Positions 1 through 8,059 of a DNA stretch of 13,388 nt are shown one piece after another. The stretch lies in assembly GCA_964390645.1 (NCBI GenBank), contig CAYMLL010000220.1:1-13388 (forward strand), read 5' to 3'. The position numbers were made by a program, and so were the translations under genes. The notes beneath the pieces were generated by a model, which made no database searches, was not told where the DNA came from, and saw only the letters and a list, made by a program, of their open reading frames with translations. This DNA comes from CAYMLL01 sp964390645 (GTDB taxonomy: Bacteria; Planctomycetota; UBA8108). Position 1 is the stretch's first letter, and every line of letters starts with the position of its first letter.

Positions 1-1045
1 ACGCGGAGATGTGGTCGGTGACGCCGGGCTTCACGGTTCCCGGCCACCAGGCGATCATCGGGACGCGGATGCCGCCGTCGTGAAGCGAGCGCTTGTGGCC
101 TCGGAGTGCGCCGTTGGAGTCGAAGAACTCCACCTTGTGCCCGCCTTCCTGGTGCGGGCCGTTGTCGGATGTGAACACCACGAGTGTCCGCTTTTCGATT
201 TCGAGCCGCTTCAGCAGGTCGACAATCCGTCCGGTGTCGGTGTCCATCAGCGTGACCATGGCGGCGAAGCCCTTCTCGGGATCTGGCCAGTCCCGGTCCC
301 TGTAGAGCCCGTGGTCGGGGACCTCCTGGCCGTTCTTCTCGACGCGCCCGGCCTCGTTGTTGGTGTGCGGGATCGTCCACGTGAGGTTGAGGTAGAACGG
401 TCGGTCCCGGTGGCGCTTGATGAAAGCGAGCGCCTCCTCGGTAATACGGGTGTGGGCGTAGGTGACCTTTTTCGACGAGACGTTTCTCTTGCCACTGTTG
501 ACGTTGCCCGGCAGTCGCTCGGCCTGGTCGTTTCGATAGAGCACCTCGGGGTAGTAGTCGTGCGCGGCGCTCTGATCGAGGTACCCGTAGAAGAAGTCGA
601 AACCCTGCCGGTTGGGGTGACCGCTGGTGCCGTTGTCCCCGAGCGCCCACTTGCCGACGCCGCCGGTGACGTAGCCCGCCTTCTTCAGCAGCGAGTTGAC
701 CGTCCTGGAGCCGGCCGGCAGGACGTGCATGTTGTTTCCGGCGATCGCCGTGTGCCCGGTGTGATAGCCCGTCAGAAACACCAGTCGCGACGGGCGACAG
801 ACGGTGTGACCGGCATAGTGGTGGGTGAAGCGAAGCCCTTCGTCTGCCAACCGGTCCAGACGTGGCGTCTTCACGACCTTCTGGCCGTACGAGCCGAGGT
901 CGCCGTAGCCGAGATCGTCGGAAACGATGTAGATGATGTTCGGCTTCGGGGCGTCCGTCTCCGACGCGACGGCCGGGAATATCGTCGTGGCGAGGATTGC
1001 AGCTGTCGTGACGGCAAGGCGCCGTTGTGCGGTCGTTCGGGTCAC
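1..1045 (-). CDS. Exported sulfatase, arylsulfatase A-like, C-terminus cut by window edge
   Basis: This is a formylglycine-dependent sulfatase that would hydrolyse sulfate esters on a glycan or other organic sulfate outside the cytoplasm. The 348 residues present start with a signal peptide (basic residues 3-9, hydrophobic core about 10-27). They continue with the metal-binding DD at 43-44, the active-site motif CRPSR at 83-87 followed by LTG at 91-93 (Cys83 would become formylglycine), GKW at 131-133, His227 in a TIPH motif, metal-binding DN at 294-295 and Lys318 in RGHK. All catalytic landmarks expected up to this point are present, so it looks functional. The start is a GTG at 1045, supported by GGAG at 1055-1058 (9 nt away); no in-frame ATG was seen just upstream. 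The family usually has 450-550 residues, so roughly 100-200 C-terminal residues are missing. The substrate cannot be deduced. It lies downstream of the efflux operon but is separated from it by 275 bp with a hairpin. Confidence 0.93.
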   Translation of the reverse strand, partial: MTRTTAQRRLAVTTAAILATTIFPAVASETDAPKPNIIYIVSDDLGYGDLGSYGQKVVKTPRLDRLADEGLRFTHHYAGHTVCRPSRLVFLTGYHTGHTAIAGNNMHVLPAGSRTVNSLLKKAGYVTGGVGKWALGDNGTSGHPNRQGFDFFYGYLDQSAAHDYYPEVLYRNDQAERLPGNVNSGKRNVSSKKVTYAHTRITEEALAFIKRHRDRPFYLNLTWTIPHTNNEAGRVEKNGQEVPDHGLYRDRDWPDPEKGFAAMVTLMDTDTGRIVDLLKRLEIEKRTLVVFTSDNGPHQEGGHKVEFFDSNGALRGHKRSLHDGGIRVPMIAWWPGTVKPGVTDHISA

Positions 1046-1254
1046 GGCTCGGTTCTCCGGAATCGTCCACGGAAGCGAAGAGAGCAGGTCGCGGCATCCC
1101 GCGTCGCGTAGGGAAGACGGCGGCTCCTGCCGCGTTGTCCGGGCGGCTCCAATCCGTCCCGTCGGGAGGTCGCGCCGCCCTTCGATCGGGCGTCACACGG
1201 GCCGTCGAGATGGCCGGCACCGGTGATCTTCAGGAGAGACGTTCATCCAGCAGT

Positions 1255-1283
1255 CCGACGCGATTCTCGGAGATCGCTGTCGG
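1255..1283 (-). terminator. Hairpin downstream of the RND permease gene, possible terminator
   Basis: CCGACGCGAT at 1255-1264 pairs with ATCGC at 1273-1277 and GTCGG at 1279-1283. This gives a 10-bp stem with one bulged base (1278) and an 8-nt loop. It sits 38-66 nt beyond the RND stop and ahead of the next sulfatase, where a terminator would be expected. No run of T follows on the minus strand, so it is not a classic intrinsic terminator. It could instead be a 3'-end stabilising hairpin or a structure in the leader of the sulfatase transcript. Confidence 0.4.
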
Positions 1284-1299
1284 GAAGTCCACGGATTGT

Positions 1300-1311
1300 C
1301 GACACGTGTCG
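1300..1311. promoter_or_regulatory. Perfect 12-bp palindrome CGACACGTGTCG
   Basis: A perfect inverted repeat without spacer lies 10 bp past the RND stop codon and about 255 bp upstream of the sulfatase start. Such a compact dyad could be an operator for a dimeric regulator, but it occurs once and no regulator gene is nearby. A chance palindrome in GC-rich DNA cannot be excluded. Confidence 0.2.
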
Positions 1312-1320
1312 GAACATCTC

Positions 1321-4300
1321 CTACTGAGGCGCCCGGAAGACGATCGCGTAGAAGACCGGTAGCACGAGCATTGTCAGGGCGGTCGCGACGAGAAGGCCGA
1401 AGATGACCGTCACGGCCATCGAGACGAAGAACGCGTCCACGACGAGCGGGATCATCCCGAGAACCGTTGTCGCCGCCGCCATGGCGACAGGGCGCAGACG
1501 GCTGACACCGGAATCCACGATGGCGTCGGTCGTGCTCTTGCCGGCGCTCGTCTCGATGTTGATCTGGTCCACGAGCACGATGGCGTTCTTGATCAGCATT
1601 CCGGTCAGGCTCAGGAATCCGAGCAGGGCCATGAATCCGAAGGGCTGTCCGGTCGACAGCAGGCCGAGGGTCACGCCGATCAGTGCGAGCGGCACGCAGA
1701 GCCAGATGACGAGTGGTTGCTTCAGCGAGTTGAAGAGCACGATCGTGATCAGCACCATGAGAAGAACGAACATCGGAACCCGGCCGAACAGTGCCGCCTG
1801 CGCATCGCCGGAGTCCTCGTACTCGCCTCCCCACTCGCGCGTGTAGCCCGAAGGCAGCTCGATAGCCTCCAGTGCGGGTCGCACACGCTTGAAGAGTGCG
1901 CTGGCGATTCCCTCCTTCGGATCGCAGTAGACGGTGATCGTCCGCTTGCGATCGCGACGCATGACGACGTCGTCCGCGTAGCGGGTCTCGAAACCCCGGA
2001 CGACCTGGCTGAGGGGGATCATCCGGCCGGCGACGGGACTCCAGATCTGCTGGTTGCGCAAGCTCGCGATGTCGAGCCTCCCGGGCTCGGGAGACCGGAC
2101 GATGACCGGCAGGATGAGATCTCCGTCGCGGAAGACACCGACAGGCTGTCCCTCGAAACCTCGACGAATCGCTGCTGAGATATCCGGTCGACGGACGCCT
2201 GCCAGGTTGGCCGGCTCCTCGGCGACGAGTGGACGAATCGTCTTCACACGCTGTCGCCAATCGGTCTTGATGGACTTGGCGTCGCTGTCCGCGTGGTAGA
2301 TCGCCTGCGCCTGCGTCGCGAGGTCACGCAGCACGTCCGGATCGGCGCCGCTGAATCGCACCTGCACCTTTCCGGTCGATCCCGGACCGAGAAGGAACTT
2401 CGCCGCGTATGCGAGAGCGTCGGGATGGTGAGCGGCCAGGTGCTCCTCGATTCTCGGCATCAGCGCGTCGATGATCTCCGAGTCCTCGACGTCGACGAAG
2501 ATCTGCGCGTAGGCGCCGTTCGATTTCTCGGGCCCGTAGGTGAGCAGGAAGCGGGGAGCGCCCTTGCCGACCACGGTGCTCACGTGCGCGACTCCTTCCT
2601 GTCCGAGAAGGTACTCCTCGACCTCGCCGACGACCTTCGTCGTCTCGTCGATGTGGGTTCCCTGCGGCATCCAGAGATCGACCGTGAACTGTGGACGCGT
2701 CGACGGTGGAAAGAAGCTCCGCTCCACGAACGAGAAGCCCTGGAGACAGCAGAGGAAGACGGCCGCGATGACCGTGACGGATATCCATCGAAATCGTATG
2801 CACTTTCGCAGCAGGCCCCGGTAGCGGTTGTAGAACCGCGTGTCGTAGGGATCCCTCATGTCGCCGCTCGCGTTCGGCGACTTCAAGAACATGACGCCGA
2901 GTAGCGGAGTCACTGTCACCGCCGTCACCCAGCTGAGGAGCAGCGAGACCTCGATCACCTGAAAGAGTGAGCGGCAGAACTCGCCGGTCTTGTCCGGCGA
3001 CGTGCCGATCGCGGCGAAGGCGAGGATCGCGATCAGGGTCGCTCCGAGCAGCGGCCACGCCGACTGCCTCACGACCGCGGATGCCGCCGATTTCGAGTCT
3101 TCGCCGTGCTGCATGCGCACGAGCATGCCGTCGACGACGACGATCGCGTTGTCGACGAGCATTCCCAGGGCGATGATGAGCGCACCCAGAGAGATCCTCT
3201 CGAGCGCGACCCCCATCGGCGCGAGGAAGATGAAGGAGCCGAGGATGGTCACCAGCAACACGAACCCGATCAGGAGACCGCTGCGCAGCCCCATGAAGAA
3301 GAGGAGCACGACGACGACGATGGCGATGGCTTCGAGAAGGGAGATCACGAAGTTGTCGATCGCCGCGACGACAGACTGCGACTGGTACGACACGACGCCG
3401 AACTCCATGCCGAGCGGCAGGTCCTTCCAGAGCTCGTTCATGCGGGTGCGAAGCGCTTCGCCCATGTCAACGACGTTGCCGCCGGACACGGTCGAGATTC
3501 CCAGCGCGATTCCCGGACGACCGTCGTAGCGGATGGACTCGGTCTGCGGATCCACGTACCCGCGCCTCACCGTCGCGATATCACGAAGGAAGATCTGCTG
3601 CTCGCCGCGAGCGCGGATCAACAGCGTCTCGAACTGCTCGACGGAGCGAAATTCACCGGTCGGGCTCAGCTTGATGAACTCGGGGCCCACCAGCACTCTG
3701 CCCGTGTCTGTCACCACGTTCTTCTGGCGCAGCTCGTCGACGACGGCCCGCTCCGGAATCCCGAGCTGCGACATGCGATCGCGATTCAGCTCGACGTAGA
3801 CGCATTCACGGCGCTCGCCGAAGACCGTGATCTTCGCGACGTCCTGGACGAGAAGCAGCTCCTTCTTCAGCCAGTCCGTGATCTTCTTGAGCTCCGCGTA
3901 CGAGTACTCCTGGCCGTGGACGACGACCAGCACTCCGAAGACGTCGCCGTAGTCGTCGACGACGAGCGACGGACCCGCGCCCGGTGGAAGCTGACGGGCG
4001 GCATCGCCGACCTTGCGACGAAGCTCGTCCCAGACCTGGGGCAGCCCGGCCTTGTCGTACTTGTCCTTGACCGTGACCGTGACGGTCGAGAGGCCCGGAT
4101 CGGATTTCGAGGTGACGCGCTTCAGCTGACCGAGCTGCTGGACGGCGATCTCGATCTCGTCCGTGATCTCCTGCTCGACCTCCGCCGCGGTCGCACCGGG
4201 ATAGGGGGTGACTACCAGCGCATCCTTGATCGTGAATTCCGGATCCTCGAGCCGGCTCATCGACTGGTACGCGCCGATGCCGGCAAGGAGCATCACGGTC

Positions 4301-4353
4301 GTGAGAACGAGCGTGACGATCTTCTTGCGGATCGATATCGCGGCGAGATCCAT
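1321..4353 (-). CDS. RND-family efflux permease, inner-membrane pump subunit
   Basis: This 1010-residue protein is the proton-driven pump of a tripartite efflux system. Its length is normal for AcrB/MexB-type permeases. It shows the duplicated RND plan: TM1 at about 10-28, a first periplasmic loop with the typical EDPEFTIKDALV start at 36-47, TM2-6 between about 335 and 490, a second periplasmic loop, and TM8-12 in the last 180 residues. The TM4 relay motif reads VDNAIVVVD (400-408), so the AcrB pair Asp407-Asp408 is Asp401-Asn402 here. The TM10 lysine (AcrB Lys940) is Lys922 in IKNAIVLVD, and RLRP follows at 952-955, with alanine where AcrB has Thr978. The overall flavour recalls TriC-like permeases rather than AcrB itself, an impression from motif memory. 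The ATG at 4353 lies 3 nt after the adaptor stop, indicating translational coupling. The substrate is unknown. Confidence 0.95.
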   Translation of the reverse strand: MDLAAISIRKKIVTLVLTTVMLLAGIGAYQSMSRLEDPEFTIKDALVVTPYPGATAAEVEQEITDEIEIAVQQLGQLKRVTSKSDPGLSTVTVTVKDKYDKAGLPQVWDELRRKVGDAARQLPPGAGPSLVVDDYGDVFGVLVVVHGQEYSYAELKKITDWLKKELLLVQDVAKITVFGERRECVYVELNRDRMSQLGIPERAVVDELRQKNVVTDTGRVLVGPEFIKLSPTGEFRSVEQFETLLIRARGEQQIFLRDIATVRRGYVDPQTESIRYDGRPGIALGISTVSGGNVVDMGEALRTRMNELWKDLPLGMEFGVVSYQSQSVVAAIDNFVISLLEAIAIVVVVLLFFMGLRSGLLIGFVLLVTILGSFIFLAPMGVALERISLGALIIALGMLVDNAIVVVDGMLVRMQHGEDSKSAASAVVRQSAWPLLGATLIAILAFAAIGTSPDKTGEFCRSLFQVIEVSLLLSWVTAVTVTPLLGVMFLKSPNASGDMRDPYDTRFYNRYRGLLRKCIRFRWISVTVIAAVFLCCLQGFSFVERSFFPPSTRPQFTVDLWMPQGTHIDETTKVVGEVEEYLLGQEGVAHVSTVVGKGAPRFLLTYGPEKSNGAYAQIFVDVEDSEIIDALMPRIEEHLAAHHPDALAYAAKFLLGPGSTGKVQVRFSGADPDVLRDLATQAQAIYHADSDAKSIKTDWRQRVKTIRPLVAEEPANLAGVRRPDISAAIRRGFEGQPVGVFRDGDLILPVIVRSPEPGRLDIASLRNQQIWSPVAGRMIPLSQVVRGFETRYADDVVMRRDRKRTITVYCDPKEGIASALFKRVRPALEAIELPSGYTREWGGEYEDSGDAQAALFGRVPMFVLLMVLITIVLFNSLKQPLVIWLCVPLALIGVTLGLLSTGQPFGFMALLGFLSLTGMLIKNAIVLVDQINIETSAGKSTTDAIVDSGVSRLRPVAMAAATTVLGMIPLVVDAFFVSMAVTVIFGLLVATALTMLVLPVFYAIVFRAPQ

Positions 4354-4356
4354 GCG

Positions 4357-5433
4357 CTATTCGGCCTTCCACTCACGAACGAGCAGGCTTTCTCGCAAGT
4401 GGTGAACGCCGGTCAACGCGATGCGCTCGCCGGTCTTCAAGCCCGCCACGATCTGCACCATCGACCCCGTGATCTCGCCGAGCTTCACTGACCGGCGGGA
4501 GGCCTTCCCGTTCGCGTCGATGATCCAGACGTAGGGCTGACTCGAGCTGTCGCCGGCGACGGTCCGCGCGGGGATCCGGATGCCCGCCGAGCCGTCGTTG
4601 AGCCCCTTGGGCTCGATCTCGACGCGAGCCGTCATTCCGGGAAGCACGGACACATCGGTCGGACGAGCGAACGTGAGCGTCACCTCGTAGGTCCGCGTCG
4701 CGGCGTCGGCAGTTGTGGAGAACTCCGTGATCATCGCCGGGATCCTGCGATCGGGAAGCGCGGACACCACGGCGTGGGGGGAGGTGCGCCGGTTGCGCTC
4801 TTCGAGAGACAGATCCGGCACGGCGAGCACGGCGTCCGCCTCCGGCACGTTGATCTTGATCTCGAGCCAGGACGGATCCTGGAACGTGACGATCGGTTGC
4901 TTCGCGTGGATGTTCGTGAAGTTCTCGACGAGCGTTTTCGCGACGACTCCGTCGAAGGGCGCTCTGAGCTCCGTGTCCCGCAGCGCCTTCTGGACCGTTT
5001 CGAGATCCGACTCGGCCGCGGTGAGACGTCGCTCCGCCTCGTCGAGCGCGACTCCGGACGTGCCGCCGATCTTGATCAGCTCTCTCTGGCGCTTCGCGTT
5101 CGACTCGGCTGCGACCTTCTGGGCCTCGGCAGCGGAGGCGGCCGCCTGGAACGTGGTCTTGTCGAGCTTCGCGATGATGTCGCCGGCCTTGATTCGCTGC
5201 CCGGCCGTGACCGGCCGCTCGACGACCTGACCCGGCACCTCGAATCCGATCTCGACTTCCTGCGCGGCGGCGACGGTGCCGGGATACTCCCGTTTCCAGC
5301 CGCTGGTGGATTCGCCGACGGTGAAGATCTTGATCGGTCGGCCGCTGTCGTCGGGAGGCAGCGGGCTCTCGCGGCAGCCCGCGAGGACCAGAATTGCCAG
5401 CGTTGCGGTGAAGGCGCGATCTCGAGGGGACAT
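4357..5433 (-). CDS. RND efflux periplasmic adaptor lipoprotein (membrane fusion protein)
   Basis: The 358-residue protein would bridge the RND permease and the outer-membrane channel. It begins with a lipoprotein signal peptide ending in the lipobox LAGC, lipidated at Cys20. The HlyD/AcrA layout is clear. The first half of the lipoyl-like domain spans about 58-92 (EVPGQVVERPVTAGQRIKAG). An alpha-helical hairpin rich in Ala, Glu and Lys covers about 94-152. The second lipoyl half is at about 155-188 (LRAPFDGVVA), followed by a beta-barrel to about 270 and a membrane-proximal domain to the end. The start ATG at 5433 is fixed by GGAGG at 5442-5446, 8 nt away and inside the end of the upstream gene. 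The gene sits 3 nt after the outer-membrane factor gene and 3 nt before the permease gene, so the three are certainly a unit. Confidence 0.95.
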   Translation of the reverse strand: MSPRDRAFTATLAILVLAGCRESPLPPDDSGRPIKIFTVGESTSGWKREYPGTVAAAQEVEIGFEVPGQVVERPVTAGQRIKAGDIIAKLDKTTFQAAASAAEAQKVAAESNAKRQRELIKIGGTSGVALDEAERRLTAAESDLETVQKALRDTELRAPFDGVVAKTLVENFTNIHAKQPIVTFQDPSWLEIKINVPEADAVLAVPDLSLEERNRRTSPHAVVSALPDRRIPAMITEFSTTADAATRTYEVTLTFARPTDVSVLPGMTARVEIEPKGLNDGSAGIRIPARTVAGDSSSQPYVWIIDANGKASRRSVKLGEITGSMVQIVAGLKTGERIALTGVHHLRESLLVREWKAE

Positions 5434-5436
5434 GAG

Positions 5437-6816
5437 TTAGGCCTCCGGGGAGTCGAAGTTGCCACCGAGGCTCAGGTGCAGGTTCACGCGTTGTGCCAGG
5501 CGCCGGCCGGAGATGTTGATCAGAGCGATTCGGGCGTTCAGGACCCGTCTCTGCATTTGCAGCACGGAGAGGAGGTCGACGGCTCCGGCATCGAACTGCT
5601 TCGTCGCGATCTCCCAGGCCGCCGTGTTCTTCTGTAGTGCCAGGCGGAGGAACGACTCCCGCTGTGCGAGCAGACGGTCGTTCGCGAGGCCGTTCTCGAC
5701 GTCCGAGAAAGCCTGCAGCGCGGTCTTGCGGTACTCGGCGACGGCAGTCTTCTGCTCGGCCGTCGCGATGTCCTCTTCCGCTTCCAGCTGGCCACCGTCG
5801 AAGAGGGGGGTGAGAAGGTTGCCTCCGAGATTCCAGAACGCGTTCATCGGGTTGGCGAGATCTCGGAACTCCGTGGTCGATCCGCCGGCCGAAGCGGTGA
5901 TCGCCACTCGAGGCAGTCGTGCCGCCTTGGCGACCCGAACGGCCTCGAAGGCCGCCGCCACCCGTCTCTCGGCAGCGACAAGGTCGGCGCGACGTTCGAG
6001 GATCTCGCAGGGCAGGCCCGCCGGGATACCCACGGGCACCGCTGCGAACTCCTCGGTGACTTCCAGCTCCGCCGACGGATAGCGTCCCAGGAGAACCTCG
6101 AGCGCGCGCTGCGCCTGCTGATCCGCGCCGGTGGCCTCTCGAAGAGCCTCCTCGACGGACGCGAGGTCGGCTTCTGCCAGCTGAACTTCTTGCTCCGCGA
6201 CGGCCTCCAGCTTGAACTGTCCCTGGACGATGTCGAGAGTCTTCTTGTAGAGGGAGACCGCGTCCTCCGCCGCCCGCCTTTGCAAGCGCGTCTCGACGCA
6301 GAGAAACCAGCTCTTTGCCACCTGCGCGGCCAGTGACTGACGGGCGTACGCGTAGGTCAGCTCGGCCGCCACGTAGCGGTTTTCCGCCGCCGACGCCTGC
6401 GAGCGAAGGCGACCCCAGATGTCGAGCTCCCAGCTCAGGTCCAGGGACGCGCCGGCCTGAGCGGAGACGATGCCTCCGTCACCCGCGTAGCCGCCGGCCC
6501 CCAGATTGACGGCGGGCAGGAGGAGCGCGCCGGCTTGACGGGCGTACCCGGCAGCGGCGTCGACCAGGGCCGCGGCGACCTCGAGGTCCGGATTCTTCTC
6601 GAGCGCTTCGACGACGAAGGCGGTCAGCTTCCGATCACCGAACCCCGCGAGCCAGCCACTCTCGACAGCCTTCGTGGAGCCGGTGCCAAAGGTCTCCGCG
6701 ACCGCGAGCTGTGTCTTGAGCGTCTGCGGGTCCAGGGGGTCTCCCACCCGACAGCCGGTCGAGAGCGCCGTTGCTACCACGAGCGTGGCTGTCAGCGTCG
6801 GGAGATTTCGAGTCAT
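5437..6816 (-). CDS. TolC-like outer-membrane efflux lipoprotein (NodT/OprM type)
   Basis: The 459-residue protein is the outer-membrane channel of the pump. A lipoprotein signal peptide ends at LSTGC with Cys22 as the lipidated residue, which places it in the OprM/NodT group rather than with TolC itself. The mature part shows two repeats of the outer-membrane efflux fold. Long amphipathic Ala/Glu/Gln-rich helices lie at about 115-160, 190-240, 280-310 and 355-420, and the helix-sheet segment with LGRYPSAELEV sits between the repeats. The C-terminal segment has the usual FDAGAVDLLSVLQMQRR pattern. Length is typical. The ATG at 6816 follows AGGG with 3 nt spacing, 18 nt after the ion-channel stop. 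It is the first of the three pump genes; adaptor-permease-channel order is more familiar in proteobacteria. Confidence 0.95.
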   Translation of the reverse strand: MTRNLPTLTATLVVATALSTGCRVGDPLDPQTLKTQLAVAETFGTGSTKAVESGWLAGFGDRKLTAFVVEALEKNPDLEVAAALVDAAAGYARQAGALLLPAVNLGAGGYAGDGGIVSAQAGASLDLSWELDIWGRLRSQASAAENRYVAAELTYAYARQSLAAQVAKSWFLCVETRLQRRAAEDAVSLYKKTLDIVQGQFKLEAVAEQEVQLAEADLASVEEALREATGADQQAQRALEVLLGRYPSAELEVTEEFAAVPVGIPAGLPCEILERRADLVAAERRVAAAFEAVRVAKAARLPRVAITASAGGSTTEFRDLANPMNAFWNLGGNLLTPLFDGGQLEAEEDIATAEQKTAVAEYRKTALQAFSDVENGLANDRLLAQRESFLRLALQKNTAAWEIATKQFDAGAVDLLSVLQMQRRVLNARIALINISGRRLAQRVNLHLSLGGNFDSPEA

Positions 6817-6834
6817 TCGCCCTGCTCTCGTGCT

Positions 6835-7608
6835 CTACTCCTTGGCGTGGCTCAGCTGCAGAGACACCAAACGAGCGACTATGATGCCGACGTAGAATTG
6901 ACCCGTCAAGGCCTCGAGAGTGGCGAGTGCTCGCGTCAGCGGGGTCGTGGGGGCCATGTCGCCGTAGCCGAGTGTCGTCAGCGTCGTGAAGCTGAAGTAC
7001 ACGAGCTCCGCGGCGCGCGACGGGGTGCGTGCCGCGTCGAGGGGCTGCGGGAACCGGAAAAGCTCGTCGCCCATCGCTCCCCAGAGAAACGTCAGACCGA
7101 AAGCGAAGGTGAAACCCAGCAGGAAGTACGCGCAGATCGCGGCGAAGATCTTGTCCGCGTTGACTCGCTCGTTCCGTAGCACCATGCGCAGCATGAGGAC
7201 GGTCGTCGACATGAGGAACGCGGTGAAGACGGCGAGCGCCACGAGGCCGACACCGGTCGGACGACCGGCGGAGGAACCGTCGACCGCGGACCACGTCGCC
7301 AGGAGGAGTCCCATGGCCGCCGTGCACGCGGTCCACAGCACCGCGCGTCGCTTCCGGGTGACGGCGCGAATGCCGAGTACGAGCACGCCGCAGACAAGGG
7401 TCCCGGACACCAGGGCCCCCGTGGGCCCGGGCCGGTTGCCACTGATCTCCTGGACCAGCGGCAGAGCGATGTAGAGCGCCACGAGCGAGAGCAGGAGGAA
7501 GAACGCCGGCCCTCGGTGCCACGGAACCGGATCCGGTTGATGGCCGAACTCTTCCATGGCATAGCAGGATATCAGCTGGCGGTCTTCGTGCCACTGTGCT
7601 TCGGTCAT
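6835..7608 (-). CDS. Potassium-channel-like membrane protein, six TM segments with TLGYGD filter
   Basis: The 257-residue protein has hydrophobic segments at about 35-53, 64-82, 89-108, 120-144, 152-176 and 228-250. A pore helix and selectivity filter TTLGYGD lie at 211-217, between the last two segments. This is the bacterial two-TM/pore module (Ion_trans_2 type) preceded by four extra membrane helices. TGYGD-like filters select potassium. No regularly spaced arginines mark an S4 voltage sensor and there is no cytoplasmic RCK or cyclic-nucleotide domain, so gating is not obvious. I chose ATG 7608; the frame stays open upstream to a GTG at 7764, but those 52 residues are Arg/Pro-rich and look non-coding. 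ATG 7557 is a second possibility; neither has a good ribosome binding site. It ends 18 nt before the efflux lipoprotein gene, so it probably heads that operon. Confidence 0.85.
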   Translation of the reverse strand: MTEAQWHEDRQLISCYAMEEFGHQPDPVPWHRGPAFFLLLSLVALYIALPLVQEISGNRPGPTGALVSGTLVCGVLVLGIRAVTRKRRAVLWTACTAAMGLLLATWSAVDGSSAGRPTGVGLVALAVFTAFLMSTTVLMLRMVLRNERVNADKIFAAICAYFLLGFTFAFGLTFLWGAMGDELFRFPQPLDAARTPSRAAELVYFSFTTLTTLGYGDMAPTTPLTRALATLEALTGQFYVGIIVARLVSLQLSHAKE

Positions 7609-7906
7609 TCGACTGCCGTCGGGGGTTCGGCAGGCTCTTGAAGGACCAGCACCGCGAAGCTCGCTGATCTCCCGACCGCACCGGTGCTCGCGAGGGGGCC
7701 CCGTCCGGCGGGTCCGGGCTCGCCGGGGACAGGGGCCGCGCTCCTCTCGCGGCCTCCGACTCACCGCTGTCGGGTGCCGCGGGGTGTCGGTAAGCTATTC
7801 TTGGAAAAGGGCTTGTGGACCTCGGGCGGTGAGATCGTCGCGCTCGGTGGAACGCGGCAGCGGGGCCCCGCCCCGGCAGCGAGTCATGGGCGATACAGTC
7901 AGGCTG

Positions 7907-7924
7907 GGTCGACGGGGCTCGACC
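7907..7924. repeat. Inverted repeat GGTCGA-N6-TCGACC
   Basis: A perfect 6-bp stem (7907-7912 with 7919-7924) encloses a 6-nt loop CGGGGC. It lies about 300 bp upstream of the ion-channel start and about 135 bp downstream of the symporter stop. It could be an operator or a transcript hairpin; chance is also plausible at this GC content. Confidence 0.25.
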
Positions 7925-8022
7925 ACTCCGTGACCACGTGCGGGTTCGGAGCGACGTCGACGCCGTCGAGCTCGAGAGTATCGTGGCACCGGGGGCCGGA
8001 AGGATCGGCACTCTCGTCGGAG

Positions 8023-8045
8023 CTCCACCGCTCTCGAGGGTGGAG
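8023..8045 (-). terminator. Hairpin just after the symporter gene, possible terminator
   Basis: CTCCACC at 8023-8029 pairs with GGTGGAG at 8039-8045, a 7-bp perfect stem with a 9-nt loop, starting 14 nt past the symporter stop. Outer bases can extend the stem across a bulge. There is no T-run after it on the minus strand. The location favours 3'-end formation of the symporter transcript. Confidence 0.4.
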
Positions 8046-8059
8046 GCTCACGCAGGACG

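Larger units (their letters stand above)
7609..8059. other. Non-coding gap between symporter and ion-channel genes
   Basis: This 451-bp stretch holds no frame with convincing protein character. It contains two hairpins (7907-7924 and 8023-8045). It also has a locally AT-rich patch around 7789-7808 that reads on the minus strand as CCCTTTTCCAAGAATAGCTT and could hold the promoter of the ion-channel/efflux operon, though no clear -35/-10 pair is visible. Confidence 0.5.

Noticed and set aside
3130..3153. The Asp-Asn change as evidence that the RND pump is inactive
   Set aside because: The frame is intact at full length, Asp401, Asp408 and Lys922 remain, the operon is complete, and the VDN form is seen in other apparently functional RND branches.
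7609..7764. Longer N-terminus of the ion channel from a GTG at 7764
   Set aside because: The 52 extra residues are Arg/Pro-rich with no membrane or domain character and resemble non-coding GC-rich sequence. The ATG at 7608 starts where protein-like sequence begins.
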